NCBI GenBank assembly: GCA_903834925.1
Contig: CAILLA010000138.1
Coordinates: 49,293 to 113,292 of the forward strand
Length of the DNA: 64,000 nt
Reading direction: 5' to 3'
From: an uncultured Schlesneria sp.
GTDB taxonomy: Bacteria; Planctomycetota; Planctomycetia; Planctomycetales; Planctomycetaceae
The first letter of the stretch is position 1; each line of letters begins with the position of its first letter. The translations under genes and the position numbers were made by a program. This document shows, piece by piece, positions 56,886-64,000 of this stretch. The notes beneath the pieces were generated by a model, which saw only the letters and a program-made list of their open reading frames with translations, searched no databases and was not told the DNA's origin.

Positions 56886-57383
56886 CAATATGGCAACGCA
56901 ACCCCACCCCCTCCACGGGGGTGGTTACCGGGCCTTTGCACCAGGGTCATCGGCGGTTAATAAGTCTAATCTCCGCCACCAGTGCGTTGTCCAGGCATAA
57001 GGTTCGGGTTGTATGCCATTGCATCGGACATCTTCCAGTTTGGAACTTGACTCATTGCCTCTTGATTGCCGTCCTGGAAGGATATCCGCGATCAGCCGGT
57101 GGCTGAGCGTAGCGACGCCACCGTTTGTGATTGCCGGGATGCTCATCGATCCCAGCGGGATCGCACTCTTTCATGCGAATGTTGTTGATGAACCGGTGCC
57201 AAAACGACGGACGAGTCTGGAATCCCTTCAGGATTTAATGATTGTTCACCGAATCAATCCGGTGGCGTCGCTGCGCTCAGCCACCGGCTAATCGCTATAA
57301 TGCCTCCGGCATACGAATTCGTAATTCAGCCGCTAGGGCAAAGGCCCGTTAACCACCCCCGTGGAGAGGGTGGGGTTTCGTTC
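56886..57383. repeat. GC-rich palindromic element downstream of the hydrogenase operon
   Basis: The left arm (56886-56942) reads CAATATGGCAACGCAACCCC and then CTCCACGGGGGTGGTTACC. The right arm (57336-57383) is its near reverse complement. The interior (about 390 bp) is far longer than in the copy at 51609 because another element (57088-57295) is inserted in it. The right arm encodes the last residues of the PlsC protein on the opposite strand. Confidence 0.8.
57088..57295. mobile_element. Nested 208-bp element with 36-bp TIRs
   Basis: GCGATCAGCCGGTGGCTGAG starts a 36-bp arm at 57088-57123. Its reverse complement lies at 57260-57295 with two mismatches. The interior has only a short non-conserved open frame. 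It lies inside the larger palindromic element, so it is the younger insertion. Confidence 0.75.
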
Positions 57384-58088
57384 TGAAGACGGACGTTCGA
57401 TTGGCGGTGTCCCCGTCTTTCGCCACTGTTCTGCCGCATCACAACATGCGGCAATTCTTGTTTGAACAAGTGCGCACAACGCTGCATCTTGATCACGGCT
57501 GGAATACTGTTCCAGGTCTTCTACTGTGATCGGTTCGCCGAAGACGACACGAACACGAGTTGGTTTCAAAAACTTGCTTCCATACGGCAGGGCTTGATAG
57601 GCGCCTGCGATCCCAACAGGATAAATCGGCCGTTTCGCGCGCCTGATGATCGCCGCAAATCCAGGCTTCACTTCGCCAAGCTCACCTGTCAACGTGCGGG
57701 TTCCTTCAGGGAAGATACCCACCAGAAACCCATTTTGCAGTTTACTGATCGTCTGACGCAAACTGACTGTACTTGCCGCATCCTGGTTGATTGGCATCAC
57801 ATGTGTTTTTCGCAGGACCCACCCAACGACAGGGACATCAAAAAGATTTTCCCGAGCAAGAAAACTCACCGGACGTCGAAATGGCAAACCAACCAACAGT
57901 GGGTCGAGAAAACTTTGGTGATTAGCAAGGATCAATGCACCCTGTTCTTTTTCCAGCCTTTCGTATCCCTTGGCCCGATAGCCGAGCCAAAAACAAAAGA
58001 TGGCCTGAAAGATCGTTTGCAGTGTCACCCACAACGGACCGCGAATCAAGGGCGACGGCATTTCGGCAGCAGCAGGGCTGTTTGACAT
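57333..58088 (-). CDS. plsC: 1-acyl-sn-glycerol-3-phosphate acyltransferase (PlsC-like)
   Basis: This is a 251-residue membrane-associated acyltransferase. The catalytic HX4D motif is NHQSFLDPLLVG, and FPEGTRTLTGELG is the phosphate-binding motif. It acylates lysophosphatidic acid in phospholipid synthesis. Its start overlaps the stop of the pyrophosphatase gene by one base (TAATG), so the two are coupled. The last residues, about from SERNPTLSTGVVNGPLP, are encoded by the right arm of a palindromic repeat, so the native C-terminus has been replaced or extended. Confidence 0.88.
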   Translation of the reverse strand: MSNSPAAAEMPSPLIRGPLWVTLQTIFQAIFCFWLGYRAKGYERLEKEQGALILANHQSFLDPLLVGLPFRRPVSFLARENLFDVPVVGWVLRKTHVMPINQDAASTVSLRQTISKLQNGFLVGIFPEGTRTLTGELGEVKPGFAAIIRRAKRPIYPVGIAGAYQALPYGSKFLKPTRVRVVFGEPITVEDLEQYSSRDQDAALCALVQTRIAACCDAAEQWRKTGTPPIERPSSERNPTLSTGVVNGPLP

Positions 58089-60535
58089 TATTTCACTTCG
58101 TCACTGACGTGAATTCGCATTCCATAAAACGATCGCCAGACAAATCCCATCGAAATCGCCAGCAGCCCCAGGGCAATCGCGACCGTCAATACTGACCCCA
58201 GGTTCTCGTGCATCGAAACCCCCAGTGGTACGGCCAGTAAACCAAACAGTGTGGTGAATTTGATGATCGGATTGAGTGCCACTGACGACGTATCCTTGAA
58301 TGGGTCGCCAACAGTATCGCCGACAACGCACGCATCATGAAGGTCCGTTCCCTTCGCTTTCAATTCGGTTTCGACCAGTTTCTTGGCGTTGTCCCAGGCT
58401 CCCCCCGCATTGGCCATGAAAATCGCCTGATACAGGCCGAAGATGGCAATCGAAACCAGGTACCCGATAAAGAAGTATGGTTCCATGAATGCAAAACTCA
58501 GGGTCGTGAAAAACACCGTCATGAAGATGTTAAACATCCCTTCCTGAGCGTATTTCGTACAGATTTCGACGACCTTCTTGCTGTCCTCGACAGAAGCCTT
58601 CTTGATGCTGTCATCGAGTTTGATTTTTTGTTTGATGAATTCCACAGCGCGATACGCACCGGTTGTCACGGCCTGGATCGAAGCCCCGGTAAACCAGTAA
58701 ATAATGGCCCCGCCGGCAATCAAACCGAGCAGAAAAGGAGGATGAAGAATCGAAAGTTTGACCAGATCCGACTGAAGCCCGTTGGTGAGATCCAGCACAA
58801 TCGAAAAGATCATCGTTGTCGCGCCGACAACTGCAGTGCCGATCAAGACCGGCTTGGCGGTCGCTTTGAAGGTATTCCCGGCACCGTCGTTCTTTTCCAG
58901 ATTGTCTTTGGCTCGCTCAAAATCGGGAGTGAACTGAAAGTTCGTTTCCAGGTCTTGCTGGATGCCCGGCAGCGATTCGATGGTCGACAATTCATATACA
59001 GACTGAGCGTTGTCGGTCACCGGGCCGTAACTGTCCACGGCGATCGTCACTGGCCCCATTCCCAGAAAGCCGAACGCAACCAGACCGAATGCAAAAACAG
59101 GGGGAGCCAGCATCAATTGTTCGCTGATGAGCGTACTGACCAGATAGGCCACCGTCATCAACAGCAGGATGATCATTCCCAACCAGTACGCACTGAAATT
59201 CCCGGCAACCAATCCCGAAAGGATATTCAGCGACGCACCACCCTGCCCCGATGAAGTCACCACTTCGCGGACATGTGCCGATTCTGTTGACGTAAACAGC
59301 TTAACGACTTCCGGGATGATCGCCCCGGCAAGCGTTCCGCACGTAATGATGATCGATAACTTCCACCACAATGAAGAATCGCCCACAGTCGGAATGAGTG
59401 TCGCAGATACGATAAACGTCAATACGACGGAAATGATTGACGTGAGCCAGACCAGTGAGGTCAACGGAGCTTCAAAGTTAAAGCTTTCAAGTTTGCCATA
59501 TTTCTTCTGTGCCATCGATTCGTTGATAAAGTACGAGGCCCCTGAAGCGACAACCATCATGACTCGCATCATGAAGATCCAGACCAGCAGCTGAATCTGA
59601 ATGGTCGGATCTTTGACCGCGAGTAGAATAAACGTGATTAGTGCCACGCCCGTCACGCCGTAGGTTTCAAAACCATCGGCTGAGGGACCGACCGAGTCGC
59701 CCGCATTATCGCCGACACAATCTGCGATCACGCCAGGGTTTCTTGCATCGTCCTCTTTGATTTTGAAGACGATCTTCATCAAATCGGCACCGATGTCAGC
59801 AATCTTGGTGAAAATCCCCCCGGCGACTCGAAGAGCGGCGGCGCCCAGCGATTCTCCGATGGCAAACCCAATAAAGCACGGGCCAGCATAATGACCAGGA
59901 ACAAACATCAGAATGATCAACATCAACAACAGTTCAACGCTGATCAGCAACATCCCAATGCTGATCCCGGCTTTCAGCGGGATGGCGTAACAGGGGAATG
60001 CGTTGCCCGTCAGGCTGGCAAATGCCGTGCGTGAATTCGCGTAGGTATTCACTCGAATCCCAAACCAGGCAACTCCATAGCTTCCCAGGATGCCGATCAC
60101 GCTAAAGACCAGAATTGTCGCAACCTTTGACCATTCCAAGGCTTCAACGTATTTGAAGTAGACGACGATAACCGCGCCGATGAACAGCCAAAGCGTGAAA
60201 AGGAATTTCCCCTGAGTCAGCAGATACGTTTTGCATGTCGTGTAGATGAGTTCTGAGACTTCCAGCATTGATGAATGAACGGGAAGTTTTTTCAATTGGG
60301 ATGAGACAACCAGGCCAAATATGATCCCTGCGACCGAGACCACCAGTCCCAGCCAAAGCAGGTCACGTCCGCCGATCAAATTGAAAAGAAACTTGACGCC
60401 GTTCAAATCGGGAAGGACCAGATTCGCTTCACTTCCCGTGTGGTGGGGCGTGTCGGCACCAAAGGCGCTTCCAGTCGCCAGCATCAGTCCGAACAACATC
60501 CATGCCGAGTGTGTCAGAAGTTGCCATGATAACAT
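58088..60535 (-). CDS. hppA: Membrane-bound ion-translocating pyrophosphatase
   Basis: This is about 815 residues from ATG at 60535 with a signal-like leader (SAWMLFGLMLATGSAFGAD); the open frame extends to 60712. Sixteen or so helices are expected. The catalytic region reads RVAGGIFTKIADIGADLMK, then EDDARNPGVIADCVGDNAGD, and near the C-terminus GDTVGDPFKDTSSVALNP. It couples pyrophosphate hydrolysis to H+ or Na+ pumping. The region after GDNAGD is SVGPSADGFETYG instead of the common VAGMGADLFESY, suggesting a divergent subfamily whose ion specificity is not predictable here. It is coupled to plsC. Confidence 0.9.
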   Translation of the reverse strand: MLSWQLLTHSAWMLFGLMLATGSAFGADTPHHTGSEANLVLPDLNGVKFLFNLIGGRDLLWLGLVVSVAGIIFGLVVSSQLKKLPVHSSMLEVSELIYTTCKTYLLTQGKFLFTLWLFIGAVIVVYFKYVEALEWSKVATILVFSVIGILGSYGVAWFGIRVNTYANSRTAFASLTGNAFPCYAIPLKAGISIGMLLISVELLLMLIILMFVPGHYAGPCFIGFAIGESLGAAALRVAGGIFTKIADIGADLMKIVFKIKEDDARNPGVIADCVGDNAGDSVGPSADGFETYGVTGVALITFILLAVKDPTIQIQLLVWIFMMRVMMVVASGASYFINESMAQKKYGKLESFNFEAPLTSLVWLTSIISVVLTFIVSATLIPTVGDSSLWWKLSIIITCGTLAGAIIPEVVKLFTSTESAHVREVVTSSGQGGASLNILSGLVAGNFSAYWLGMIILLLMTVAYLVSTLISEQLMLAPPVFAFGLVAFGFLGMGPVTIAVDSYGPVTDNAQSVYELSTIESLPGIQQDLETNFQFTPDFERAKDNLEKNDGAGNTFKATAKPVLIGTAVVGATTMIFSIVLDLTNGLQSDLVKLSILHPPFLLGLIAGGAIIYWFTGASIQAVTTGAYRAVEFIKQKIKLDDSIKKASVEDSKKVVEICTKYAQEGMFNIFMTVFFTTLSFAFMEPYFFIGYLVSIAIFGLYQAIFMANAGGAWDNAKKLVETELKAKGTDLHDACVVGDTVGDPFKDTSSVALNPIIKFTTLFGLLAVPLGVSMHENLGSVLTVAIALGLLAISMGFVWRSFYGMRIHVSDEVK

Positions 60536-60811
60536 TCGACTAACACGAGGAAAAATTCGGATATTGTTTGACGGGCGAGTCGAAGTGGTGAGGAAGCTCA
60601 TCCGCATACGAAGTACATCCTGTGGAGCGCTGATTTCGAAAAACTTACGATTTTGAAATAAACTAGCTGCATACGCATCGAGAGGCAACCGTTGATGCAT
60701 CGTGAAATACATTCATTTCTTCAAGAATTCCCAGTGTTGGGATCATGCGGATTTCGGGTAACCTATCATCATCGAGCCGTGTCTTCACGAAAAAAAATGG
60801 AATCATGACGA

Positions 60812-62197
60812 ATGAACACAACGCAATTACGGAAACTGGGCGTCCCCGACGAATGCATTGGCGCGGCCATTGAAGGGATTCAGCAGGCAGTCGAAGCCGA
60901 AGAACTGCGGGGAAGGGAAATTAAACAGTTGATTGGGAATGTGCTTGCTGCGCCATCTGACTACGCCGCTCACCCCCATTTTGGTCGACTCGCCCGCGAG
61001 GTGATGGAAGCAGCAAATTTTTCTCGACCCGCACCAATTGATTACCACGTATGGGGCGAGGAAATCGACGATGCCTGCCGGGCACAAATGCGTCAGGCGT
61101 GTGCACTTCCGATGGCAGCGGCAGCAGCGTTGATGCCAGACGCTCATGTTGGTTACGGATTACCGATTGGTGGCGTGCTCGCTTTGGACAACGCCGTAGT
61201 TCCATTTGCGGTCGGAGTCGACATCGCTTGTCGGATGAAGTTGTCCGTGTTGGATATTCCTCCGTCACAGCTGACCGACAACTTTCATCGTTTTAAAAGT
61301 GCGATTGAAAAGGGGACTCGATTCGGTGTCGGATCGGTCCACGAACGACCTCAACAGCATGATGTGATGGACGCCGACTGGACGGTTTCCCGTGTGACCC
61401 GAGAAAATCGAGACCGAGCCTGGAAGCAGCTGGGTACGTCCGGCTCAGGAAATCATTTCGTCGAGTTTGGAGTCCTGACACTTACTCAAAGGGACGAGGA
61501 ACTCGGGTTGGATCAGGGGGAGTACGTCGCATTGATGAGCCACAGCGGAAGCCGTGGTACTGGAGCAGCCGTCTGTGACACCTATAGCAACATCGCTCGA
61601 TCACGATTGCCAAAACGCTACGAAGATCTGGGCCGCCTCGCGTGGCTCGATATGGAAGGCGAAGCGGGCCAGGAATACTGGGCCGCGATGACTCTGATGG
61701 GCGAGTATGCGGCCGCAAATCATCATGTCATTCACCGGCTGGTCTCGCAGATTGTCGGCGGACGGATTCTCGCCGGGGTCGAAAACCACCACAACTTCGC
61801 CTGGAAGGAAGTCCATGACGGACGCGAACTGATTGTCCATCGCAAGGGAGCAACTCCAGCAGGACTTGGGGTTCTGGGTGTGATTCCCGGTTCGATGGCC
61901 GACCCGGCCTTCATCGTACGAGGAAAGGGAAACGCCGCCAGCTTGAATTCGGCGTCACACGGAGCCGGGCGTCGGATGAGTCGCACGGCAGCACGCGAAA
62001 AGTACAGTTGGCGAGCCGTTCAACGGGACCTGGAAGTTAAAGGAGTTCGCGTTCTGACTGCCGGAGCGGATGAGGTCCCCTATGCGTATAAAAACATTCT
62101 GGACGTGATGCGCGAACAAGAAGATCTTGTGGAGACTGTAGCTCGCTTCGACCCGAAGATCGTGAAAATGAGCGATGATGGAAAGGCTGAAGATTGA
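60812..62197 (+). CDS. rtcB: RtcB-family RNA ligase
   Basis: This is a 461-residue member of the RtcB family, which joins RNA 2',3'-cyclic phosphate and 5'-OH ends using GTP and manganese. Metal and GMP motifs are recognisable: MPDAHVGYGLPIGG, GVDIACRMKL (the Cys ligand), GTSGSGNHFVEFG, SHSGSRGTG, HHNFAWKE, HRKGATPA and SASHGAGRRMS, the last containing the His that becomes guanylylated. Compared with the Escherichia coli enzyme several motifs are altered (GVDIACR for GVDIGCG), which is common in the second RtcB clade. It is transcribed toward the retron reverse transcriptase and ends 10 bp from its stop. Confidence 0.9.
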   Translation: MNTTQLRKLGVPDECIGAAIEGIQQAVEAEELRGREIKQLIGNVLAAPSDYAAHPHFGRLAREVMEAANFSRPAPIDYHVWGEEIDDACRAQMRQACALPMAAAAALMPDAHVGYGLPIGGVLALDNAVVPFAVGVDIACRMKLSVLDIPPSQLTDNFHRFKSAIEKGTRFGVGSVHERPQQHDVMDADWTVSRVTRENRDRAWKQLGTSGSGNHFVEFGVLTLTQRDEELGLDQGEYVALMSHSGSRGTGAAVCDTYSNIARSRLPKRYEDLGRLAWLDMEGEAGQEYWAAMTLMGEYAAANHHVIHRLVSQIVGGRILAGVENHHNFAWKEVHDGRELIVHRKGATPAGLGVLGVIPGSMADPAFIVRGKGNAASLNSASHGAGRRMSRTAAREKYSWRAVQRDLEVKGVRVLTAGADEVPYAYKNILDVMREQEDLVETVARFDPKIVKMSDDGKAED

Positions 62198-62207
62198 CCG
62201 AGCGAAG

Positions 62208-63545
62208 TCACTCCGCCCAGTCGATCAGATCGAACATCTGTAGCAGTTTCGAAATCCGTTCCGGGCAGATCGACGACCAGTATGCCAACTTCCCTTGTAT
62301 GTGCTCGCGAAAATACAGGTGTCCTTCGCGATTCTGCGATTGCCAGCCGAAGCGTCGGCAGTTGTGCAGGATCGCCTTCAGTTCGTCGTATGTCTCGCGC
62401 GGAATGTTGGGGTGGTGATTGACTCGAATTCCCGCAATCTGTTGTCGGGTTCCCTGGAACATGACGTGCGTCTTGCGATGTCGAATTTCAAAGCCTTCGT
62501 CCAGAACGATGGCGTTGACCAGGATGCGAAAACGGGGCAACGATTTCGCAAACTCGCGTCCGCCCGAGAACACGAGATCATCGGCATAACGCGTATATGT
62601 GACTTGGGCAACCCGGGCCAATCCCGCCAGTCGAGCGTCCAGTCGTCGGGAGCATAAATTCGCCAATGCCGGTGACGTCGGGGCACCCTGCGGCAAGTGC
62701 GGCGCACGATGCCGCAGCCATGTTCCTTCGTCGTGAACTCGCTGGATGCCAGCGTGTAACACGTGAGACGGTGTGGATACTGTGCAAAGTCCCGTCAGCA
62801 GCGAGGCGACTTTTTCGGGGTATCCCATCGTTCGAAACGTCGCGTTCACCTGTGACGCACGAACCGAAGGGAAAAATTCTCGCAGGTCGATGTGAAGAAT
62901 CACCTGCTGGCAGGTGTGAGGTGTGACATGCGACACAATCGACCGCCCGGTCCGAAAGGCATGTGCCGCATCATGGACGGGAATGCAACTGACGATCTCA
63001 TCCAGGATTTTTCGCTGAATGTACTTCAATCGCGGTTTGGGTGACTCCAACAGCCGAATTCCGCCGGACGGCTTTTGTATCCAATGATAGCGATAGTGTC
63101 GCAGCGGTTCGCGGCGCAAATCACAGCCCCAACCCGCTGGATCAGCGAACCAATCCAGTTCGCCCGAGGTAAGTCCGAGCCAATCAGCCAATTGACCGGG
63201 CGACACGATCTCCGGAATCTTCCAACTTGACGGTTCCCCATCCGCCGGCTGCATCGACGGCTTCCACTCAGGACGCTGTCGCTTGAGTCGTCCTTCCCCT
63301 TCTCGCCGCTCGCCCCTTCTGACTTGGGTGTTGTTGATGACAAACGATTTCAATGTCCGCACAGTTGGACGAGGTGAACTTGCCGGAAAGGCGACAAGGA
63401 CCGCCGTCACCAAAGACTCAAGCCATTCTCTGTTACGTTCGATCGCGAAGAGCGACCCTGCCCGCGACGACAATCCGGCTACGGTCCATGATCCACCGAG
63501 GAAGGACTCAACTAGAGCGTCGGCAAGGCTTTCGCGAATCGGCAT
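62208..63545 (-). CDS. Retron-type reverse transcriptase
   Basis: This is a 445-residue RT. An N-terminal region of about 112 residues without recognised domain precedes the retron/RT core. WLGLTSGELDWFAD (122-135) and ESPKPRLKYIQRKIL (167-181) are typical of bacterial retron RTs. VILHIDLREFFPSV (215-228) carries the first catalytic Asp, LPQGAPTSPALANL (284-297) the template-binding motif, YADD (320-323) the catalytic pair, and IAGIRVNHHPNIP (370-382) stands where retron RTs have VTG. ATG at 63545 follows the msd end closely, and no ribosome site is seen. The frame opens at 63599, inside the presumed RNA. The clade resembles myxococcal retron RTs, from memory of the family. Confidence 0.92.
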   Translation of the reverse strand: MPIRESLADALVESFLGGSWTVAGLSSRAGSLFAIERNREWLESLVTAVLVAFPASSPRPTVRTLKSFVINNTQVRRGERREGEGRLKRQRPEWKPSMQPADGEPSSWKIPEIVSPGQLADWLGLTSGELDWFADPAGWGCDLRREPLRHYRYHWIQKPSGGIRLLESPKPRLKYIQRKILDEIVSCIPVHDAAHAFRTGRSIVSHVTPHTCQQVILHIDLREFFPSVRASQVNATFRTMGYPEKVASLLTGLCTVSTPSHVLHAGIQRVHDEGTWLRHRAPHLPQGAPTSPALANLCSRRLDARLAGLARVAQVTYTRYADDLVFSGGREFAKSLPRFRILVNAIVLDEGFEIRHRKTHVMFQGTRQQIAGIRVNHHPNIPRETYDELKAILHNCRRFGWQSQNREGHLYFREHIQGKLAYWSSICPERISKLLQMFDLIDWAE

Positions 63546-63551
63546 AAAAAT

Positions 63552-63564
63552 CGGGTGGCGTGTC
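63552..63564 (-). repeat. Retron a2 arm
   Basis: The 3' member of the closing inverted repeat. It ends 6 bp before the RT start codon. Part of it could alternatively form a local hairpin (TGGCG/CGCCA, 63556-63570), so the two pairings compete. Confidence 0.78.
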
Positions 63565-63704
63565 CCGCCAGGTCGGGTGAGGCGCGAGGTAATCACCACA
63601 AGGTGGTGCGACCCTCGCGCAACGGAATATCAAGCAAACCAACGTCTTCGGGGTAGCCCCGAAGCGGTCACCCTCTTCGCGAACGAAGCGGCAACCAATC
63701 CAGA

Positions 63705-63718
63705 GACACGCACACCCG
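63705..63718 (-). repeat. Retron a1 arm
   Basis: The 5' member of the inverted repeat that closes the candidate retron RNA. Thirteen of its fourteen bases pair with the a2 arm at 63552-63564; the extra U is bulged. Confidence 0.78.
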
Positions 63719-64000
63719 CAAGTCACCGTACATGTACGCCCGATACGAGTCAACAGCCTGCGATCAACGCGGACGAAACAACCTGAAAACAGGCTTCTTT
63801 CGTCGCGTGCGACGATATGCCTTTGGAACATAAAGTGGGAACAAAGAATTTGGACGTGTCAAAGTAGCCATCATCGCTCCGAGGCTGTCAGTTTTTGCGT
63901 GGATGGCGTCAATCGGCGGCCTGAAATCCTTCCCCCCGTTGCCGTGAATTTGTTTTCAGCGGCATCGGTAGTCAGGTTTTGAGTGACGTCTGCGCTCTTC
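63719..64000. other. Region upstream of the retron RNA
   Basis: No gene is recognised up to the window edge. It contains a 12-bp palindrome CGTACATGTACG (63727-63738). A two-tier hairpin lies at 63772-63804 (GACGAAA, GCCTG, loop TTTT, CAGGT, TTTCGTC on the minus strand), with CGTCGCACGCGACG overlapping it. A 22-bp fragment of the CCAAAGTAG repeat lies at 63860-63881. The retron promoter should lie here, but no hexamers are claimed. Confidence 0.5.

Larger units (their letters stand above)
63552..63718 (-). ncRNA. Candidate retron msr-msd RNA
   Basis: This is a 167-nt minus-strand segment directly upstream of the RT gene. Arm a1 (63705-63718, CGGGTGTGCGTGTC read on the minus strand) pairs with arm a2 (63552-63564, GACACGCCACCCG), giving 13 bp with one bulged U. 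Inside, in transcript order, come a CUUCG-UUCG-CGAAG hairpin (63675-63688), an 8-bp hairpin CTTCGGGG/CCCCGAAG with a 3-nt loop (63646-63664), and a long hairpin (63582-63620): GCGCGAGG, internal loop, CACCAC, loop CTT, GTGGTG, internal loop, CCTCGCGC. The two short hairpins fit an msr and the long one an msd. Candidate branching guanosines are just after a1 (63700-63701 or 63695-63696); which one is used cannot be decided from sequence. Confidence 0.8.

Noticed and set aside
57013..57291. 92-codon open frame downstream of hypA
   Set aside because: It runs through the TIRs of the nested element, so the reading frame is a by-product of the repeat.
58337..59254. 305-codon plus-strand frame opposite the pyrophosphatase
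   Set aside because: Lies entirely within a well-conserved gene on the other strand and shows no family character of its own.
63556..63570. TGGCG/CGCCA hairpin next to the RT start as the main structure there
   Set aside because: It competes with the longer a1/a2 pairing, which fits the retron layout better. Kept as an alternative fold.
63508..63831. 107-codon minus-strand frame across the retron RNA
   Set aside because: It is out of frame with the RT, Cys/Arg-rich, and overlaps the structured RNA.

Overview
This is chromosomal DNA from a member of the Planctomycetota. Several gene families are characteristic: a DUF1501 Tat-exported protein, a planctomycete-type propeller/HEAT/cytochrome c protein, DUF1571, DUF4058, a CehA/McbA-type metallohydrolase with EF-hands, a Cys-rich YTV-motif surface protein, an NPCBM-like secreted protein and a Ser/Thr kinase with a C-terminal membrane anchor. 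Genes are mostly single or in short operons. Shine-Dalgarno sites are patchy, GTG and TTG starts are common, and palindromic repeats fill many intergenic gaps. No rRNA, tRNA or CRISPR array was recognised.

Layout. 0-9.9 kb: ABC exporter, PQQ-type propeller, murJ-ygfZ pair, Ser/Thr kinase, DUF1501 protein. 10.5-12.9 kb: alpha/beta hydrolase-sdpR-sdpI-like operon. 13-24 kb: WrbA-like flavoprotein, large TPR protein, YVTN/phosphoesterase, CehA-type protein, DUF1571 protein. 24-33.7 kb: cytochrome c protein, ceramidase-like hydrolase, cysteine hydrolase plus polysaccharide deacetylase operon, DUF58 protein, aquaporin. 33.7-43.9 kb: NPCBM-like protein, SDR, cupredoxin-like secreted protein, truncated DUF4058 gene, SH3 protein, cysteine synthase, clpX. 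44-50.8 kb: KDPG-type aldolase, YTV protein, truncated glycosyltransferase, AAA ATPase, Pit phosphate transporter. 51-57 kb: a compact [NiFe]-hydrogenase operon of group 3b type (beta, gamma, delta and alpha subunits, maturation protease, HypA) behind a cyclic-nucleotide-binding-domain gene. 57-62 kb: PlsC acyltransferase, membrane pyrophosphatase, RtcB ligase.

The most interesting item is at the right end. A retron-type reverse transcriptase (YADD; minus strand, 62208-63545) is preceded by a 167-nt segment (63552-63718) built like a retron msr-msd RNA. A 13-bp inverted repeat with one bulged base (a1/a2) encloses two short stable hairpins and then one long two-tier hairpin. The a2 arm ends only 6 bp before the RT start codon. 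No separate effector gene is visible inside the window; the next gene, 10 bp away and convergent, is rtcB.

The second theme is small non-autonomous repeats. I distinguish (i) GTGCCAC-flanked hairpins with compensating stem changes, often paired head to head; (ii) about 165-bp elements with 35-bp terminal repeats starting CCAAAGTAGCC; (iii) a GC-rich palindromic family (ACCACCCCCGTGG core) that brackets the hydrogenase operon and supplies the last codons of two genes; (iv) a 36-bp-TIR element nested inside one copy of (iii); and (v) a 96-bp inverted repeat. No transposase is encoded in the window, so any mobilising enzyme would have to act in trans.
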